Below, one piece after another: positions 20,701 through 31,244 of a DNA stretch of 64,000 bases (positions within the stretch are counted from its first letter, which is position 1; each line of letters begins with the position of its first letter). Source of the stretch: Basidiobolus meristosporus CBS 931.73 (lineage: Eukaryota > Basidiobolomycota > Basidiobolomycetes > Basidiobolales > Basidiobolaceae); assembly GCA_002104905.1 (NCBI GenBank), contig MCFE01000214.1:62001-126000 (forward strand). Direction: 5' to 3'. A program made the position numbers and the translations under genes. The notes below the pieces were generated by a model. That model ran no database searches, was not told the DNA's origin, and saw only the letters and a program-made list of their open reading frames with translations.

Positions 20701-21719
20701 TATAAGCCAGATAGAGCAAATCCAGTTCTATTAGCTCTATATGTAGATGATCTTATTATAGCCACCAATAACCTAGAAACATTGGAAGAGACTAAATCCA
20801 GCCTTTCTAAGGAGTTCAAGATGTCCAATCTAGGAGAACTCAGTTACTACTTAGGGATTAAGTTCTCCATAGACAGAAGTACCCAGACTATTACCCTAAG
20901 CCAATCCAAGTATATTCAAGATATACTAAAGAAGTACAAAATGGAAGACTGTAAACCGGCAGCTACCCCAATGGAGACAAACCTTAACTTGGTCAAAACT
21001 CAACCAAATCTAGAGAGCTTGGTGCCATCTGAAAGCCCTGACTTTCCTTATCAATCTATGGTCGGCAGTCTGATGTATATCATGCTTGGAACACGTCCAG
21101 ATATCTCATATTCAGTGGGAGTTGTCAGCCAACATAATCAGAATTATGGATCTGATCATATCGCAGCAGTTAAGCGATTTTTAGATACCTAAAAGGAACT
21201 GCTGATATCTGCTTAAGATACACTTATAAGGATTCAGAACAGGATCTTGTGGGATACTCTGATGCTGATTGGGGACGAAATTTAGAAGACAGAAGATCCA
21301 CCACAGGATACATCTTTCTTTACTGTAAAGGAGCAATTTCATGGAATTCAAGAAAGCAACCAACTGTAGCACTTTCTACTACAGAGGCAGAGTATATGGC
21401 AGCCTGTGAAGCTACAAAAGAAGCAATGTGGTTAAGAAAACTCTTAACAGATTTAGGCCTATGTCAAAAAACGCCTATTACTTTATTTCAAGATAATCAA
21501 GGATGTATACAATTAGGTAGAAATCCAACTTTTGATGCTAGAACCAAGCACATAGATATTAGACATCATTTCATACGTGAAGCTATAGAGAGTAACTTAG
21601 TTAGCTTAGTTTACTGTCCTACAGATGAAATGATTGCAGACATATTTACCAAACCATTAGCTAGAGACAAGTTTGAATATCTTAGGTCAAAATTAGGACT
21701 AGTCAGTATGAACATTTAG
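17749..21719 (+). pseudogene. Copia-1 gag-pol polyprotein, two stops and one frameshift
   Basis: Domains in order: gag (UBN2-like, from 17749; the YQVWKVKMKMLL block near 17838), CCHC zinc knuckle (C-X2-C-X4-H-X4-C, near 18450-18492), protease (WYIDSGAS, near 18610), integrase HHCC region (19017-19140), integrase core (D in HSDLCGP near 19207, D in RSDNGGEY near 19400, E in EVAEQ near 19505), reverse transcriptase (YVDD at about 20740), RNase H (DADWG near 21262; STTEAEYMA near 21376). Defects: TAG at 17944-17946 (Lys in Copia-4), TAG at 19072-19074 (Gln in sister copies), and a 1-bp G deletion near 21176 before the RNase H frame 21249-21719. All are visible against the copies at 57-61 kb. 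The protein made virus-like particles and cDNA in family members; this copy cannot make it whole. Confidence 0.93.
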
Positions 21720-21730
21720 CTGAGTGGGAG
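21720..21730 (+). promoter_or_regulatory. Copia-1 polypurine tract
   Basis: CTGAGTGGGAG immediately before the 3' LTR, the expected position for plus-strand priming. Confidence 0.75.
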
Positions 21731-22079
21731 TGTTGTAAAAATTTGTATTTCCACCTAAATATTCACCTAACTTAGTCACTTAGATCATTACCTTCAAATC
21801 CTAGAAAATACTGACCAAATTCCTTGTCGGGATTTACTTAGAATATTTTCACCAAAATACCAGGTACCCAGAACATGAAAATTCTCAAAGTTGTCCAAAC
21901 AGCCCCAAACTTTGCACACATGCTCTTGGGACCTTTCTTAACCTATTCTACGTGTTTGTAATGCCAAGACCAGGTAAAAGTATAAATACTACTTTTACAT
22001 TCAATAAATCATTAAGTGAAAACCACATAATCTACTTGTTCTCCAAATCACTTCCAATATCTCCAAGACTCTTACAACA
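21731..22079 (+). repeat. Copia-1 3' LTR
   Basis: 349 bp, identical to the 5' LTR by eye except one C/T difference in the GGGACCTTCC block (GGGACCTTTC here). Confidence 0.93.
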
Positions 22080-22084
22080 GTATT

Positions 22085-23344
22085 AGGCACTATAAGACTC
22101 GGCTACAGCTCTTACTTTGCCTCTTTTGTAAGTTCAGTAATCCTATGATTACTCACCAATATTCAAGATTAGGGTAGCACCTGTGGCCAACATTATGAGT
22201 TAATCCTGGGCTGTTACTTTGTACTCCAAAACATAGCAAAACTCTCCTAACTCAGTGCTACTGCTGTATTGTATCTACAAGTGATCAGATATTGAACTTG
22301 TTTTGGAATAAAATACAGCTCAATCATTATGAGAATTGCTGATTCAGTTCATCATATACAAGTACTAGGTAAGTTGCAACAAGTGTAAGTGCCAAGCAGC
22401 CTTATGATAGTTAAACAGCTTAATTAGTATTATTATCTCTTGCCATGATCTGTGCTTTCAAGTACTTCTTGAATTACAAAACATTATTTGCCCTGGTGCC
22501 AAAAGCAATATTAGTATTTGACTCTACCACCAAATAAAATGCCACAAGCATCTTTCCTGTAAAGTAGCAGTATAATAGGAGTAATAAGCTTAGGAGAAAT
22601 AAGAAGTTAATGCACCTTGATGAAAGAAATCATTGATATGCAGCACCAGGCAAAGAATATAAACCCAAGGCCTCCACAGAAGCAACTGATAAATTTCAAG
22701 AGAGAAAGCTCAAAGAAAATTCTATAATTGGAACCTACCAGATTCTCAGCTTGTATTCAGGGGTATATGTGACATATTTTGATGTTGCTCAGTAGTCCTT
22801 TTGCTGCAACTCTTCCGTTTGCATTTCTGATAGATGTAATCAGAGCTAAAGGTTAAATCTGGTATGACTACTTGTTGACCTCATCTCCCACTGGAATAAA
22901 AGTTGATGGGAAGGTTTGGGAAGGCTAAAGTTAAGCTGAAAATGCTGTAGTGCCCTGCAGGTCTTTTGTTGCATTAGTTTCTAGGTGAAAGAATGTTCTT
23001 GACATCTTTCAAGATTTACTCATTAGATATACTAATGTGTTTGGTACATTCAAGCCAGTTCAGGAATTGCCAGAGAAGATATTACTAAGAGTGACCCTTT
23101 TCCCTGTCTAAGCAGAATAAGTTGCAACTTGTCATACAACCACAGAAGCAGATTATTTAAGAAAGCTATTTATTGCCCTACCTCTTGCCCTACCTCTGGT
23201 ATCATTGTAGCTCATTAAAAACTTAGTGGACACTCCAATTTGTGCTTCATTAGTTGTAAATTTCACATAATGCAAGTGCCAGAAAATACCAAACACCATT
23301 TCAACACAGCATCCAGTGAAGTTCCACTGGTGGATGATCAGCAC
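22085..23344. other. Gene-free, unclassified stretch
   Basis: About 1.26 kb in which I find no domain, LTR or terminal repeat. Short frames have no recognisable content. The sequence left of Copia-1 (17319-17390) would have been contiguous with its start. Confidence 0.4.
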
Positions 23345-23600
23345 ACAGCTGTCAAAATATCCTAGCCACCAGTATTAGAGAGTATTTTGTTAGCTCATAC
23401 CAAAGCACCAATAACACAATTAGATGTAATGGCAAATTAGAAAGCCACAATGAGGAAGAGAGATCAGGAAACAGTCTGGAGACAGGATGAGCAATTAATA
23501 CAGGTAGAGCAAGCAAAAGATGATGCTGCAAGCTGATCACAATGCTCAGGAAGGAGAAAAAGTGGTAAATGTAGTAGCTCCAGTTTGGTGGGGACATACT
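23345..23600 (+). repeat. Element U copy 3, Y block
   Basis: Diverged match to the reverse complement of 9655-9945, recognisable from AGTATTTTGTTAGCTCATA near 23386 and GATCAGGAAACAGTCTGGAG near 23462. Reading frame destroyed. Confidence 0.6.
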
Positions 23601-23870
23601 AACACCCACTAACAGATGGGCTCATTCCCATATTTTCTACCTATATATCTTCTGGCTACACTGATTATAGTTTTATCACATTTGTCTTACTTGATTAGAA
23701 TTATCCCATAAGCTGGCTAACTTCTACACTTGAGTATTTTAGTGCCCATGTTATTCCTCACCTCATGTGTGTTTACATGATGTAATTGCTTCTATATTAG
23801 ATAAGTGCCTGTGCCAGTGCCTGTAACACATGACAAATCCATGTCACCATCTCTACCATTATCATCTAAA
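23601..23870 (+). repeat. LTR-Z fragment D
   Basis: Matches the first ~270 bp of LTR-Z in forward orientation (AACACCCACTAACAGATGGGC near 23602; the TCACCATCTCTACCAT block near 23845; compare the reverse of 12350-12620). The remainder of the LTR, including TATA, is absent. Confidence 0.6.
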
Positions 23871-24109
23871 TGATAGCACCATGTAACATGATTTTCAAAC
23901 AATAATCTCTGATTAGTTGGATGAGCCAAGTATCTGAGAGCCCTCAAGCACCTACTCAGTGTGATGAATAGACACATGGCAGGAGAGTAGAGCTAGGCAA
24001 GGCAGGATCAGGAAAGGACTTGGGTGTAGATCAACAAGGCAAGGCATGTTTGCAAGGCAAGGCGGATTTCCAAGGTAAGGCTGTTTATTCAAGACCTGTG
24101 TTTATCAGA

Positions 24110-24217
24110 CTGAGGAATATATAAGGGAGGGATAGGACTATTTATACTTTTTGGCAATATAGGTGCTAAGAGATATTGGCTAGTACTGATGGGGTTCTGG
24201 GTTGAGGCACAGTAAGT
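24110..24217 (+). repeat. Element U copy 3, Y-X spacer piece
   Basis: Reverse complement of 8813-8920, ending in GAGGCACAGTAAGT exactly where a Harbinger terminus begins. The stretch 23871-24109 before it shows only a few repeats of the GGCAAGGC type (near 24000-24080) and no gene. Confidence 0.6.
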
Positions 24218-24511
24218 AGACTTGTTCCATTGTACCGTGCCAGGGTGCAGCACAATCCGCGGTCGTAAAAAACAATTGGGTGGCAATATTATAACTACCA
24301 GAAGGCAGGATTGTTCTTGGACAATTTTGCACTATGCGAGACAATCTTGCACACTAATGCACAATCTGACACGATGAGGTTGGCACAGATGATTGCGCCA
24401 ACTTGTAATGTTTGCATCACATGTGCAATTGGATACCACTATAATGGCAGGTAAAATCCAGTATTTGGATATGTTTCTTTAATGTAAATGGAAATAAATG
24501 TGTATCACACT
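24218..24511 (-). mobile_element. Right end of a third Harbinger element
   Basis: Reverse complement of the outer right end of Harbinger-1 (4560-4871), starting at its TIR AGACTTGTTCCATTGTACCG. Many CpG sites of Harbinger-1 are TpG or CpA here. It stops at CACAC(T) where Harbinger-2 begins; Harbinger-1 continues TATAAAC at that point. So Harbinger-2 inserted into this element's tail, with ACT (24509-24511) as the presumed duplication. The rest of this third element is missing. Confidence 0.8.
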
Positions 24512-26572
24512 AGACTTGTTCCGCTGGATAGTGCCACATAGTGCCAGCCTGTTTATAGTGCCGGATTGATCTGGCACTCTACAGCACTATCTGGCACTAT
24601 AATTTCTACCATGATGCCAGTGGTATGATACAGTTACTGGTAATTTTACTCAATCTTACTTATGTTGCTCAGAATAGTGCTTTCCTTGCTTTATTTACTC
24701 TTCGTAATGCTCCAGACACATTTCTCTCAGTGGATGTCTTCTTGTTTGAACATACTGTGCATTAATAGGTATCTTAACTATTTTACCTATTCTGCTGTTT
24801 TCACCTATATATAACTTTCCTCTGTATCTACCTGCCAATATGCTGAATCTCTTCAGATATCCAAATGTGTGCTCTACCCTTACTCTGAAATGATTAAATA
24901 TCTCATTGTAGAGCTTCTGCTTCCTGCTAAGCACACCATTCCTTGGCTTCCTATAAGCTGTAATACATCCTAATCTCTGACAATCCTCTCCTATATAGGC
25001 CAAGTCTGCCATACATTTCTCCCCTCTACTGAATTCAGGATGATTCTCTACCCAGAGTGCTTTGTCATGCCTACTTCCAGCAAATGGCCCACTAAACCAG
25101 ATGATGTTACCCTCAATGTCAGACAGTGCTTGAAACTTCACACAGTGTGCCTTGTACTTGCCAGAATAAAAGTGCCTCTGCCCTCTAGAAGGTGTGTTAA
25201 TCCTCACTGGGAAGGCATCCAAAATACTCCTGATATGGAACCTGTTGCTGAACACTCTGGGATATGGAAGTCTATTGGAGCATCTGAACCTAGTATTCCA
25301 AGCTTGCTCTAAGTCATTCATACCCTCTGCAAGGTGGTTCTCCATTGCTGTCAGCTGGGAATGAAAGCTTCTAGAACTTTTGTTGCCATGGATGGTGGGA
25401 TGAAACCTTGTAGGGCAATAGTTCTTGTAGTAGCAGAGAAGCTTAACAAGGGATCTCCTTGAGTAGATTGGGGTTGATGGTCCACAGTACTTGGTATAGA
25501 TCTCCTCCAGTGTTTCAAAAGGAAATCCAGTGGTAGTGATGGGATTGATGAGAAAAGACCATTTAGATGAGTAAGTCATATTAAAATTGAAGGATGATTG
25601 TATGGAGGCGGTTTGAATCAATTCGGCGCAATCTACGTTATTTATCTGATTTTTAACACATTATGGTTAAATCTCCATCAATTGCCATGTATCCCCTCAT
25701 TATGTCGCAAAAATCATCCACAAACAATGCCTTGGTACTTTTATTGATGCTTTAATCATAGGTCTATAAGCAAATAGGAAATCTGCAATTGCTGTGATCT
25801 GATCCGTGTCAACGTGATCTGAGATGCATCATGCATAATATATGGAAAATTCAACAATCCTTTAGTTTTCATATATATTTCATATAAGACCAGATTGATG
25901 CCAATATACTGCTGTATAAGTATCCAAATCCATTGCTATGGTCCCCATACCAAGCCTCAACTCATCTTTAGTACAACCCAGACAAAACCCATCCCCCAGC
26001 TCACAAGTGCGGTCCGGACTGGAGAAGTCTATGTCGGATCCATTTGAGTTCTTGCCAAATGATTTTAGTATGGCCCAAGTGTCTATGATGAGCCTTCATA
26101 CAGATATTTGGACACTACTGATTAATCTAGCAGAACTAGATACCTCAGAGAGTCAACAAAGATGGAAGAATTTGAGTAGAAAGCTGTGGCATGAGTTCTA
26201 CATCAAGATGCCAGCCAATGTATGTAAAAAGATATATAACAAGACAAGTATTGAAATCAAGAATGAGCTGAGAGTGAGGGGATTTGACAAAGAAGCTGCG
26301 CAGGAACAATTTTGCACGCAATTTGCACAGTATGGGCCGGACGCGTCCATTCGTGCCTCAACTTTGGGAACCAAAGAGATTTTGAATGAGTGTTTGCCTC
26401 AAATGACTAATGTACTATGTGATATATTAGTAGAGCTAAGTGGCTTCCAAGAGCAATATACACAGGACTCATCCAGGCAACAGCTCCAAAGTATCAGACA
26501 GAAGGTAAATGAATACCTTGAGGAATCAGATGGTGAGCTTCAGGAGGAAGAATACAGACCACGAGCAACATC
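24512..26572 (-). mobile_element. Harbinger-2, truncated at its right end
   Basis: Matches Harbinger-1 from its left TIR (AGACTTGTTCCGCTGGATAG) through the transposase and most of the second gene; homology stops near 26572 inside the second gene. The right end and its TIR are lost, although GACTTGTTCCAT at 26604-26615 looks like a stray terminus. It can no longer move by itself but retains an intact transposase gene. Confidence 0.88.
24695..25621 (-). CDS. PIF/Harbinger-like transposase, intact (copy 2)
   Basis: 308 residues, same start and length as the gene at 1622-2548 and differing at only about a dozen residues (for example ILDAFP for ILDTFP, RYRGKLYIG for KYRGKSYIG, PINAQYVQ for LINAQYVH). 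Catalytic D135, D206 and E250 are all retained. Preservation of a full frame in an immobile, CpG-decayed copy makes it a possible trans source of transposase. Confidence 0.88.
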   Translation of the reverse strand: MIQTASIQSSFNFNMTYSSKWSFLINPITTTGFPFETLEEIYTKYCGPSTPIYSRRSLVKLLCYYKNYCPTRFHPTIHGNKSSRSFHSQLTAMENHLAEGMNDLEQAWNTRFRCSNRLPYPRVFSNRFHIRSILDAFPVRINTPSRGQRHFYSGKYKAHCVKFQALSDIEGNIIWFSGPFAGSRHDKALWVENHPEFSRGEKCMADLAYIGEDCQRLGCITAYRKPRNGVLSRKQKLYNEIFNHFRVRVEHTFGYLKRFSILAGRYRGKLYIGENSRIGKIVKIPINAQYVQTRRHPLREMCLEHYEE

Positions 26573-26603
26573 AGGAGCTCAAAGCCAAGCAGAATGGACT
26601 TGA
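25938..26603 (+). CDS. Harbinger second protein, C-terminally truncated
   Basis: A 221-codon frame starting at ATG 25938. It matches the gene at 2866-4128 up to about residue 211 (..YRPRATS) and then runs about ten codons into unrelated sequence. The position of the stop in Harbinger-1 is Gln here. It lacks the low-complexity Arg/Ser/Thr region and the basic tail, so the likely nuclear-localisation part is missing. Function as in the sister gene is unknown: a presumed transposase partner. Confidence 0.65.
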   Translation: MVPIPSLNSSLVQPRQNPSPSSQVRSGLEKSMSDPFEFLPNDFSMAQVSMMSLHTDIWTLLINLAELDTSESQQRWKNLSRKLWHEFYIKMPANVCKKIYNKTSIEIKNELRVRGFDKEAAQEQFCTQFAQYGPDASIRASTLGTKEILNECLPQMTNVLCDILVELSGFQEQYTQDSSRQQLQSIRQKVNEYLEESDGELQEEEYRPRATSGAQSQAEWT

Positions 26604-26739
26604 CTTGTTCCATAAGCATTATCCTTGAATTAAATGGGCAAATAGATCTTGGACTGGTATTGGTATGCTAGCAGAGTATCCTAAGAATACCAGAAACTAT
26701 CAGAGGTAGCAGAACAAGGGTGCCATGGCTCAAAACCAG

Positions 26740-27700
26740 CAGGCAGATATGCAAGCTGCAGTTCTTGCCAATTAATGCCACAAGCCTGGAACATACTGAA
26801 TCTCATCATAGCCAAGAAGAATCACCAACAGAAAACAGCTGTTCTCATAAGAGTTGGAAGTGCAGCCAGTTGAGCTACACTCCAGCAAGGTGAATTAGTG
26901 TGCTGAAAAGGGTAATTTGTCTACCACAGCATCCACATCCTTCATAATTGATAGAGTGGAGATCCCACTGACAGACAAGGCTTCAATGTCAAGAGCTCAA
27001 AAGACTATCACAATGCCTTCAGTGGAGTTTTGGAACATTAATAGGCACACCAAGAGGGTGCAGCACTTCTTCAAGAGCAGGGCTCAACAAAATGCACTCA
27101 AATATTGCAAGGATCTATTGCAAAGACTGGCAGATGAGGTGCTGGACCTTGCAGTGCCTGCTGAAGTCCAGGACATGTGGGACACAGTGAATAGACAGTG
27201 GCATAAAGTGGTTGGGTTCCCACTAAAGTTGTGGAATCAGAGCATTACAGCAGAAATACTTATTGGGTGGTAGATTTTAATGGAGCTACTTGTTGAGTGT
27301 GGGGTTGGGCTTAATGTTAGTGTAGGGTATTGGGACTTGTATAGGTCAATAAAATTGACAATTGAGAGATAACTGAAGTTTAAACGGAAATAAATCAATT
27401 TATATACATGAAACGTAAGAGAAACAGTTGAGTCAGAAAGTTAAGAGTGTGTAACAAGGTAATAGCCAATCAATGCACACAAATATTGGAGGTGATAGAG
27501 TGTCTGGGATCCAAAAGTGAGCAAATTGGTGGAGAACCAATCAAAAGCCACTTATACATTACTATGATGAAAAATTTTGACCAAGTTTTCTGTGAAATAT
27601 GGGGTGCAATTATATTTCAACAGTCTGTGGATGGTGTCCTGACAGGATCAGTACCTCTTAGCTGTGCAACTTTAACTTTGTGACTGCCTTTCAATGGGAT
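26740..27700 (+). pseudogene. Element U copy 3, X block with a 118-codon ORF
   Basis: Contains an open stretch 26917-27273 without an ATG at its start: TTASTSFIIDRVEIPLTD, then HTKRVQHFFKSRAQQ, then LADEVLDLAVPAEVQDMW. The same residues can be read, with breaks, at 7920-7690 (minus) and partly at 14400-14480 (plus), evidence of former coding. The 3' tail (27215-27700) matches 15568-16045 and the reverse of 7070-7600. No family recognised. Confidence 0.5.
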
Positions 27701-28455
27701 CATTACAATAATTTCTCATAGGGTGCTGCAATCCAAGACTAATGAAATTTTCCTCTGTGTCTGATTGTGTTAGGTACATATCTTCCACATTAGTAATGAT
27801 TACTTTATCATGCCACTGGCCAATTATCTCATAGACTTTCTGATCTGAGTTCTTCTGAAATACAATGTACCTACTTTTGATTAGCTTCCAAGCTTTTCCT
27901 CCATACATTCAATAGACCTGTTGTACAGTTTATATACTGAAGAGTACAGTTATTGCAACAGAGCTGGTCCAGAACTTGCAACCATCACAGAATCATGTAA
28001 CATATATTTCTTGTCTAAGCTATTGTTCTTTTTGCATGTTCTGCTGCAGCATTTTGTGGTGAAGTGTATGGATCAGTGGCTTGCTGAAGTAACAAGTAGT
28101 TGGGCAGTGCTTTGCAACCTCCTTGAAACAGTATTCTCCTTCATGGTCTTATCAAGGCACCTTCAATTGTGCACTCAGCTTGTGTTTCTACTATGCTCCT
28201 GAAGTGCTTGAGCATTGCTGGGGGTTTGTTGTTTGCCTTTAAGAAATAAATCCAGGTATGTCTTTTTTGTGTAGTAAGCATCATAAATATCTCTGGGCTA
28301 TTAAGAACAGTGTTCTCATTGACTCACATATGTCTGAGTGCACAATAGCCAGTATTTTGGTGGTAATAATGCCACCTGAGCTCCTGAAGCTCTTTGTAGC
28401 TTGTTTGCCACATGTTCATTCCTTACAGACATTCAACTACTGTTGTACATTATCA
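27700..28455 (-). pseudogene. Copia-B relic, integrase region
   Basis: Decayed minus-strand copia sequence: 27908-27672 matches the post-integrase region at 39193-39531, and 28005-28455 matches the integrase at 39815-40240. About 275 bp between them are deleted. Heavily mutated. Confidence 0.7.
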
Positions 28456-29140
28456 GACCACTGTCTTGCAAACTCCACAGCCAAATGGGGTAGCATTCTA
28501 GGCAAATAGGACAATAGCAGAGAGGGGAAGATGTAGGCTACATGATAAGGGAGTTGTCCATAGGCTTTGGGATGGATCTGTTGCTACCACAATACACATC
28601 AGGAATATATGCACAATGACAACTTTACCTGACTCTACACCCTTTGAAGTATATAATGGCAAAATATTGGATATTAGCACCCCAGGATTGTTGCAAGTGA
28701 TGTTCTCTATCAGATCCCCAACAAAAAATGATCAAAGTACAAATCGAAAACTAGAAAAAAGAACTTTCTTGGCTATTGTAAGTACATCAAAGGCTGCAGA
28801 GTGTTTGATGGAAAAATTCAGATGCTGATTAAGAGCAGGTATGTAGCATCTTAGGAGTAGTCCAATTACAAAGCTGTAAATATTATTGGCCAGCTGCTTT
28901 ATGATGCAGTTCCAACTAATGAACAAGATGTGACCATATTAAAACAGCATACTGAAGAAGATTTGCCTTATGAAGCAGTATCAACTAATGAACAATATAG
29001 GACCATATTAAAACTGGATACCAAAGAAGACCTGCCATGTACAGATCAAAGCTGATTATCCCAGCTTGGAGATGTACCACATTAAGGAATGCCTTTGAAT
29101 CTTGGTGGCAGGCATTCAATGACCATGATGATGACTATAA
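28456..29140 (+). pseudogene. Copia-B relic in opposite orientation
   Basis: Plus-strand decayed copia integrase and linker: an ANSTAKWG remnant of the QQNG block near 28482, STPFEVYNGK near 28630, ECLMEKFRC near 28800, matching 39400-39810 in reverse. It abuts the minus-strand relic at about 28455, giving a head-to-head junction. Confidence 0.65.
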
Positions 29141-29219
29141 TGACTAATGTTCCAAACCTCAGAGTCTGGAACAGATAATACAGAGTACAGATGCATCTAT
29201 GTGGCAACAAGCCATTACG

Positions 29220-29587
29220 TGTTACATGTCTTGATTCAAGGGTTGTCAATGAATAGGGAGCTTAGTTAGTATTGTATTTACTAAAACTTGAACTGATTTT
29301 CTTGAGCTTCCAGCAGTCCCTTATATGAGTTTTGCCAGATCAATTGCTGACTAATTGTATTTCCTAATGTAGGTTGTGCCTTATGGCTCATCTGATTGCA
29401 TCATCATCACCCAATAAGATCCTACTTAATGAACCTATTTCTGTCTGATAAGGATCTGCTGATTCATTTGCTGACTAATGATACTGATTTGATAGATAAC
29501 ACTGATATACTGATAGGCTAAACATATAACTAACTGATTAGACTAAAAGCTGTTCTAACTTAAACATTCAAGCGGTAGATCTTAACA
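29220..29587 (-). repeat. Gypsy-1 3' LTR
   Basis: Starts TGTTACATGTC on the plus strand and ends GATCTTAACA. The family TATA region (TATATGAG here; TATATAAGGAGC in the solo copy at 51140) and the AATAAAAATCAG-like block are recognisable. Confidence 0.88.
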
Positions 29588-30165
29588 TTTTCCCCTACTA
29601 AGGTTGAGAGGGTTCTCCTTAATCACTTTTCCTTTGATACCAATATTGCAATGGTTCAGTATTGTTAACAAATCTTGTAAGCTTGGGTCTGCCTCTATGA
29701 ACTAAGTCTTCCTAGATATTCCCTTCTTTGTCCACTAGTTGGTAAGTTGCAAGTGGGCATTCTTTGATGGTCTCAAAGGGTCTTGTTCATGATGGCACAA
29801 CTTCTTCCAAATATTGTTTCTCAGCAATACTAAGTTCCTAACTGTCAATGCTTCTGGTGATATAGTCTTATCAGATATCTGCTTGTAGGTTGTGGCTGAT
29901 GACTCATTTGATTGCATCATCATCACACAATAAGATCCTACTTAATATATCTATTTCTGTCTGATAAGGATCTGCTGACAAATACCAATATCTTGATGGT
30001 TCAGTATTATCAGCAAGTCTTGCAAGCTTGAGTCTGTCCCTATGAACTAAGTCTTCCCGGATACTGCCTTGTTTGTCCACCAGTTGGTAAGTTGCAAATG
30101 GACATTCTCTGATGATCTTGAATGGTCCTGTCCATTGTGGCTCAAACTTCTTCAAGTGTTGTTTC
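29588..30165 (-). pseudogene. Gypsy-1 integrase C-terminus, duplicated around an LTR patch
   Basis: Reading 5' to 3' on the minus strand: integrase C-terminal segment (EPQWTGPFKII at about 30150, to 29979), then 94 bp of LTR-internal sequence (29978-29885), then a second, more diverged copy of the integrase end (29884-29588), then the polypurine tract. The first copy reads in frame into the LTR patch. The two copies differ enough to come from different elements, which implies template switching or recombination. Confidence 0.75.
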
Positions 30166-31224
30166 TTAGCAATACAAGTTCACAACTGTCAATGCTTCTG
30201 GTGCTATAGTCTTATCAAATCTCTGCTTCATCTTTTCTGCACTTTGAGATACTTTGGTCTGTGCCTCTTGACATCTTTGTTCCAGTTGCTGGTGTCTACT
30301 TGGCTGACTAAGTTCATCTTTTAAGGCATCTGTAAGCTTGGGTTGTGTGAGATCTCCTGGAATCCTTGGTTCACATCCATAAACTAAGTAAAATGGTGAT
30401 TGCTGGGTGGTGTTGTGTACTCTGACTCTGCATGCAAAGAGTGCTTGGTCTATATACTCATCCCATATACCAACAACTCCATTTGCATACTTGGTCAGCA
30501 TTTTTCCAAATAATCCATTAAACCGCTCAGTGACTCCATTAGTTCTGGGGTGATATGCCGAGGTTTTCAGGTGTCTGATCTGCTGCATTTCCAGGTAAGC
30601 CTCTAATGTCTTTGCCATAAAGTTTGCTCCTCTATCAGATAAGATCTCCACAGGGCATCCAAACTTCATCAGGATCTCATGGTAAATGAAACTTGCAACT
30701 TCTTGTTCACTGGCTATTGGTACAGCTTTAGCAACTGGCCATTTAGTGGCATGGTCAATTGCTACTAGGATCCAACGGTTGCATTTCCTGGTAGTTGGCA
30801 GTCTTCCAATAAAGTCAATTCCCCATCGCTCAAATGGTCTTACAGGCTCCAAAGGGAAGAGTTCGGCAATTTTTTGTGGCTGGCCTTGATTGATTTGGCA
30901 GTTTGGGCATGTTTTTACTAGCTTCTCAATGTCTTGTTTCATTCTGGGCCACCATGCTCTGGCTTTCACAAGGCTATAGATTCCTTCAATCCCAAGATGT
31001 CCGTATCCATTGTGTAGCTTATGTATTAAATCCTGGCAAGCAACATAAGGACTATAGGCAATAGGGCTTCCATCAACAATTTGGTAGAGTGTTTTATCCT
31101 GTACAACAAATTTGCTGGCTTCATCACGGATTATATCCTTGATATCTTCATCCACCTCATTAGGAATGGCTTGGTCCTCCAAGTACTTTGGTAATAGGCT
31201 AGGCCAATCCGATTCATGCACCAA
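30166..31224 (-). pseudogene. Gypsy-1 integrase
   Basis: HHCC zinc-binding region (H..LH...GHLG near 31020; CPNCQ near 30908), then the rve core: D in GIDFIG (near 30812), D in SDRGANF (near 30645) and E in GVTERFN (near 30530). The frame ends by a 1-bp loss near 30172, before the C-terminal segment, and is separated from the upstream reverse transcriptase/RNase H frame by another 1-bp loss near 31278. Otherwise long and open. Confidence 0.9.
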
Positions 31225-31244
31225 GTTGAGTTGTGCAACTTGAT

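Larger units (their letters stand above)
17391..22084 (+). mobile_element. Copia-1: complete Ty1/copia retrotransposon, TSD GTATT
   Basis: A 4684-bp element (17396-22079) with 349-bp LTRs and perfect 5-bp duplications GTATT at 17391-17395 and 22080-22084. The internal region keeps the copia order gag, protease, integrase, reverse transcriptase, RNase H. I found one difference between its LTRs, so insertion was recent. The polyprotein nevertheless has two nonsense codons and one frameshift. It is inserted in otherwise unclassified sequence. Confidence 0.95.
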
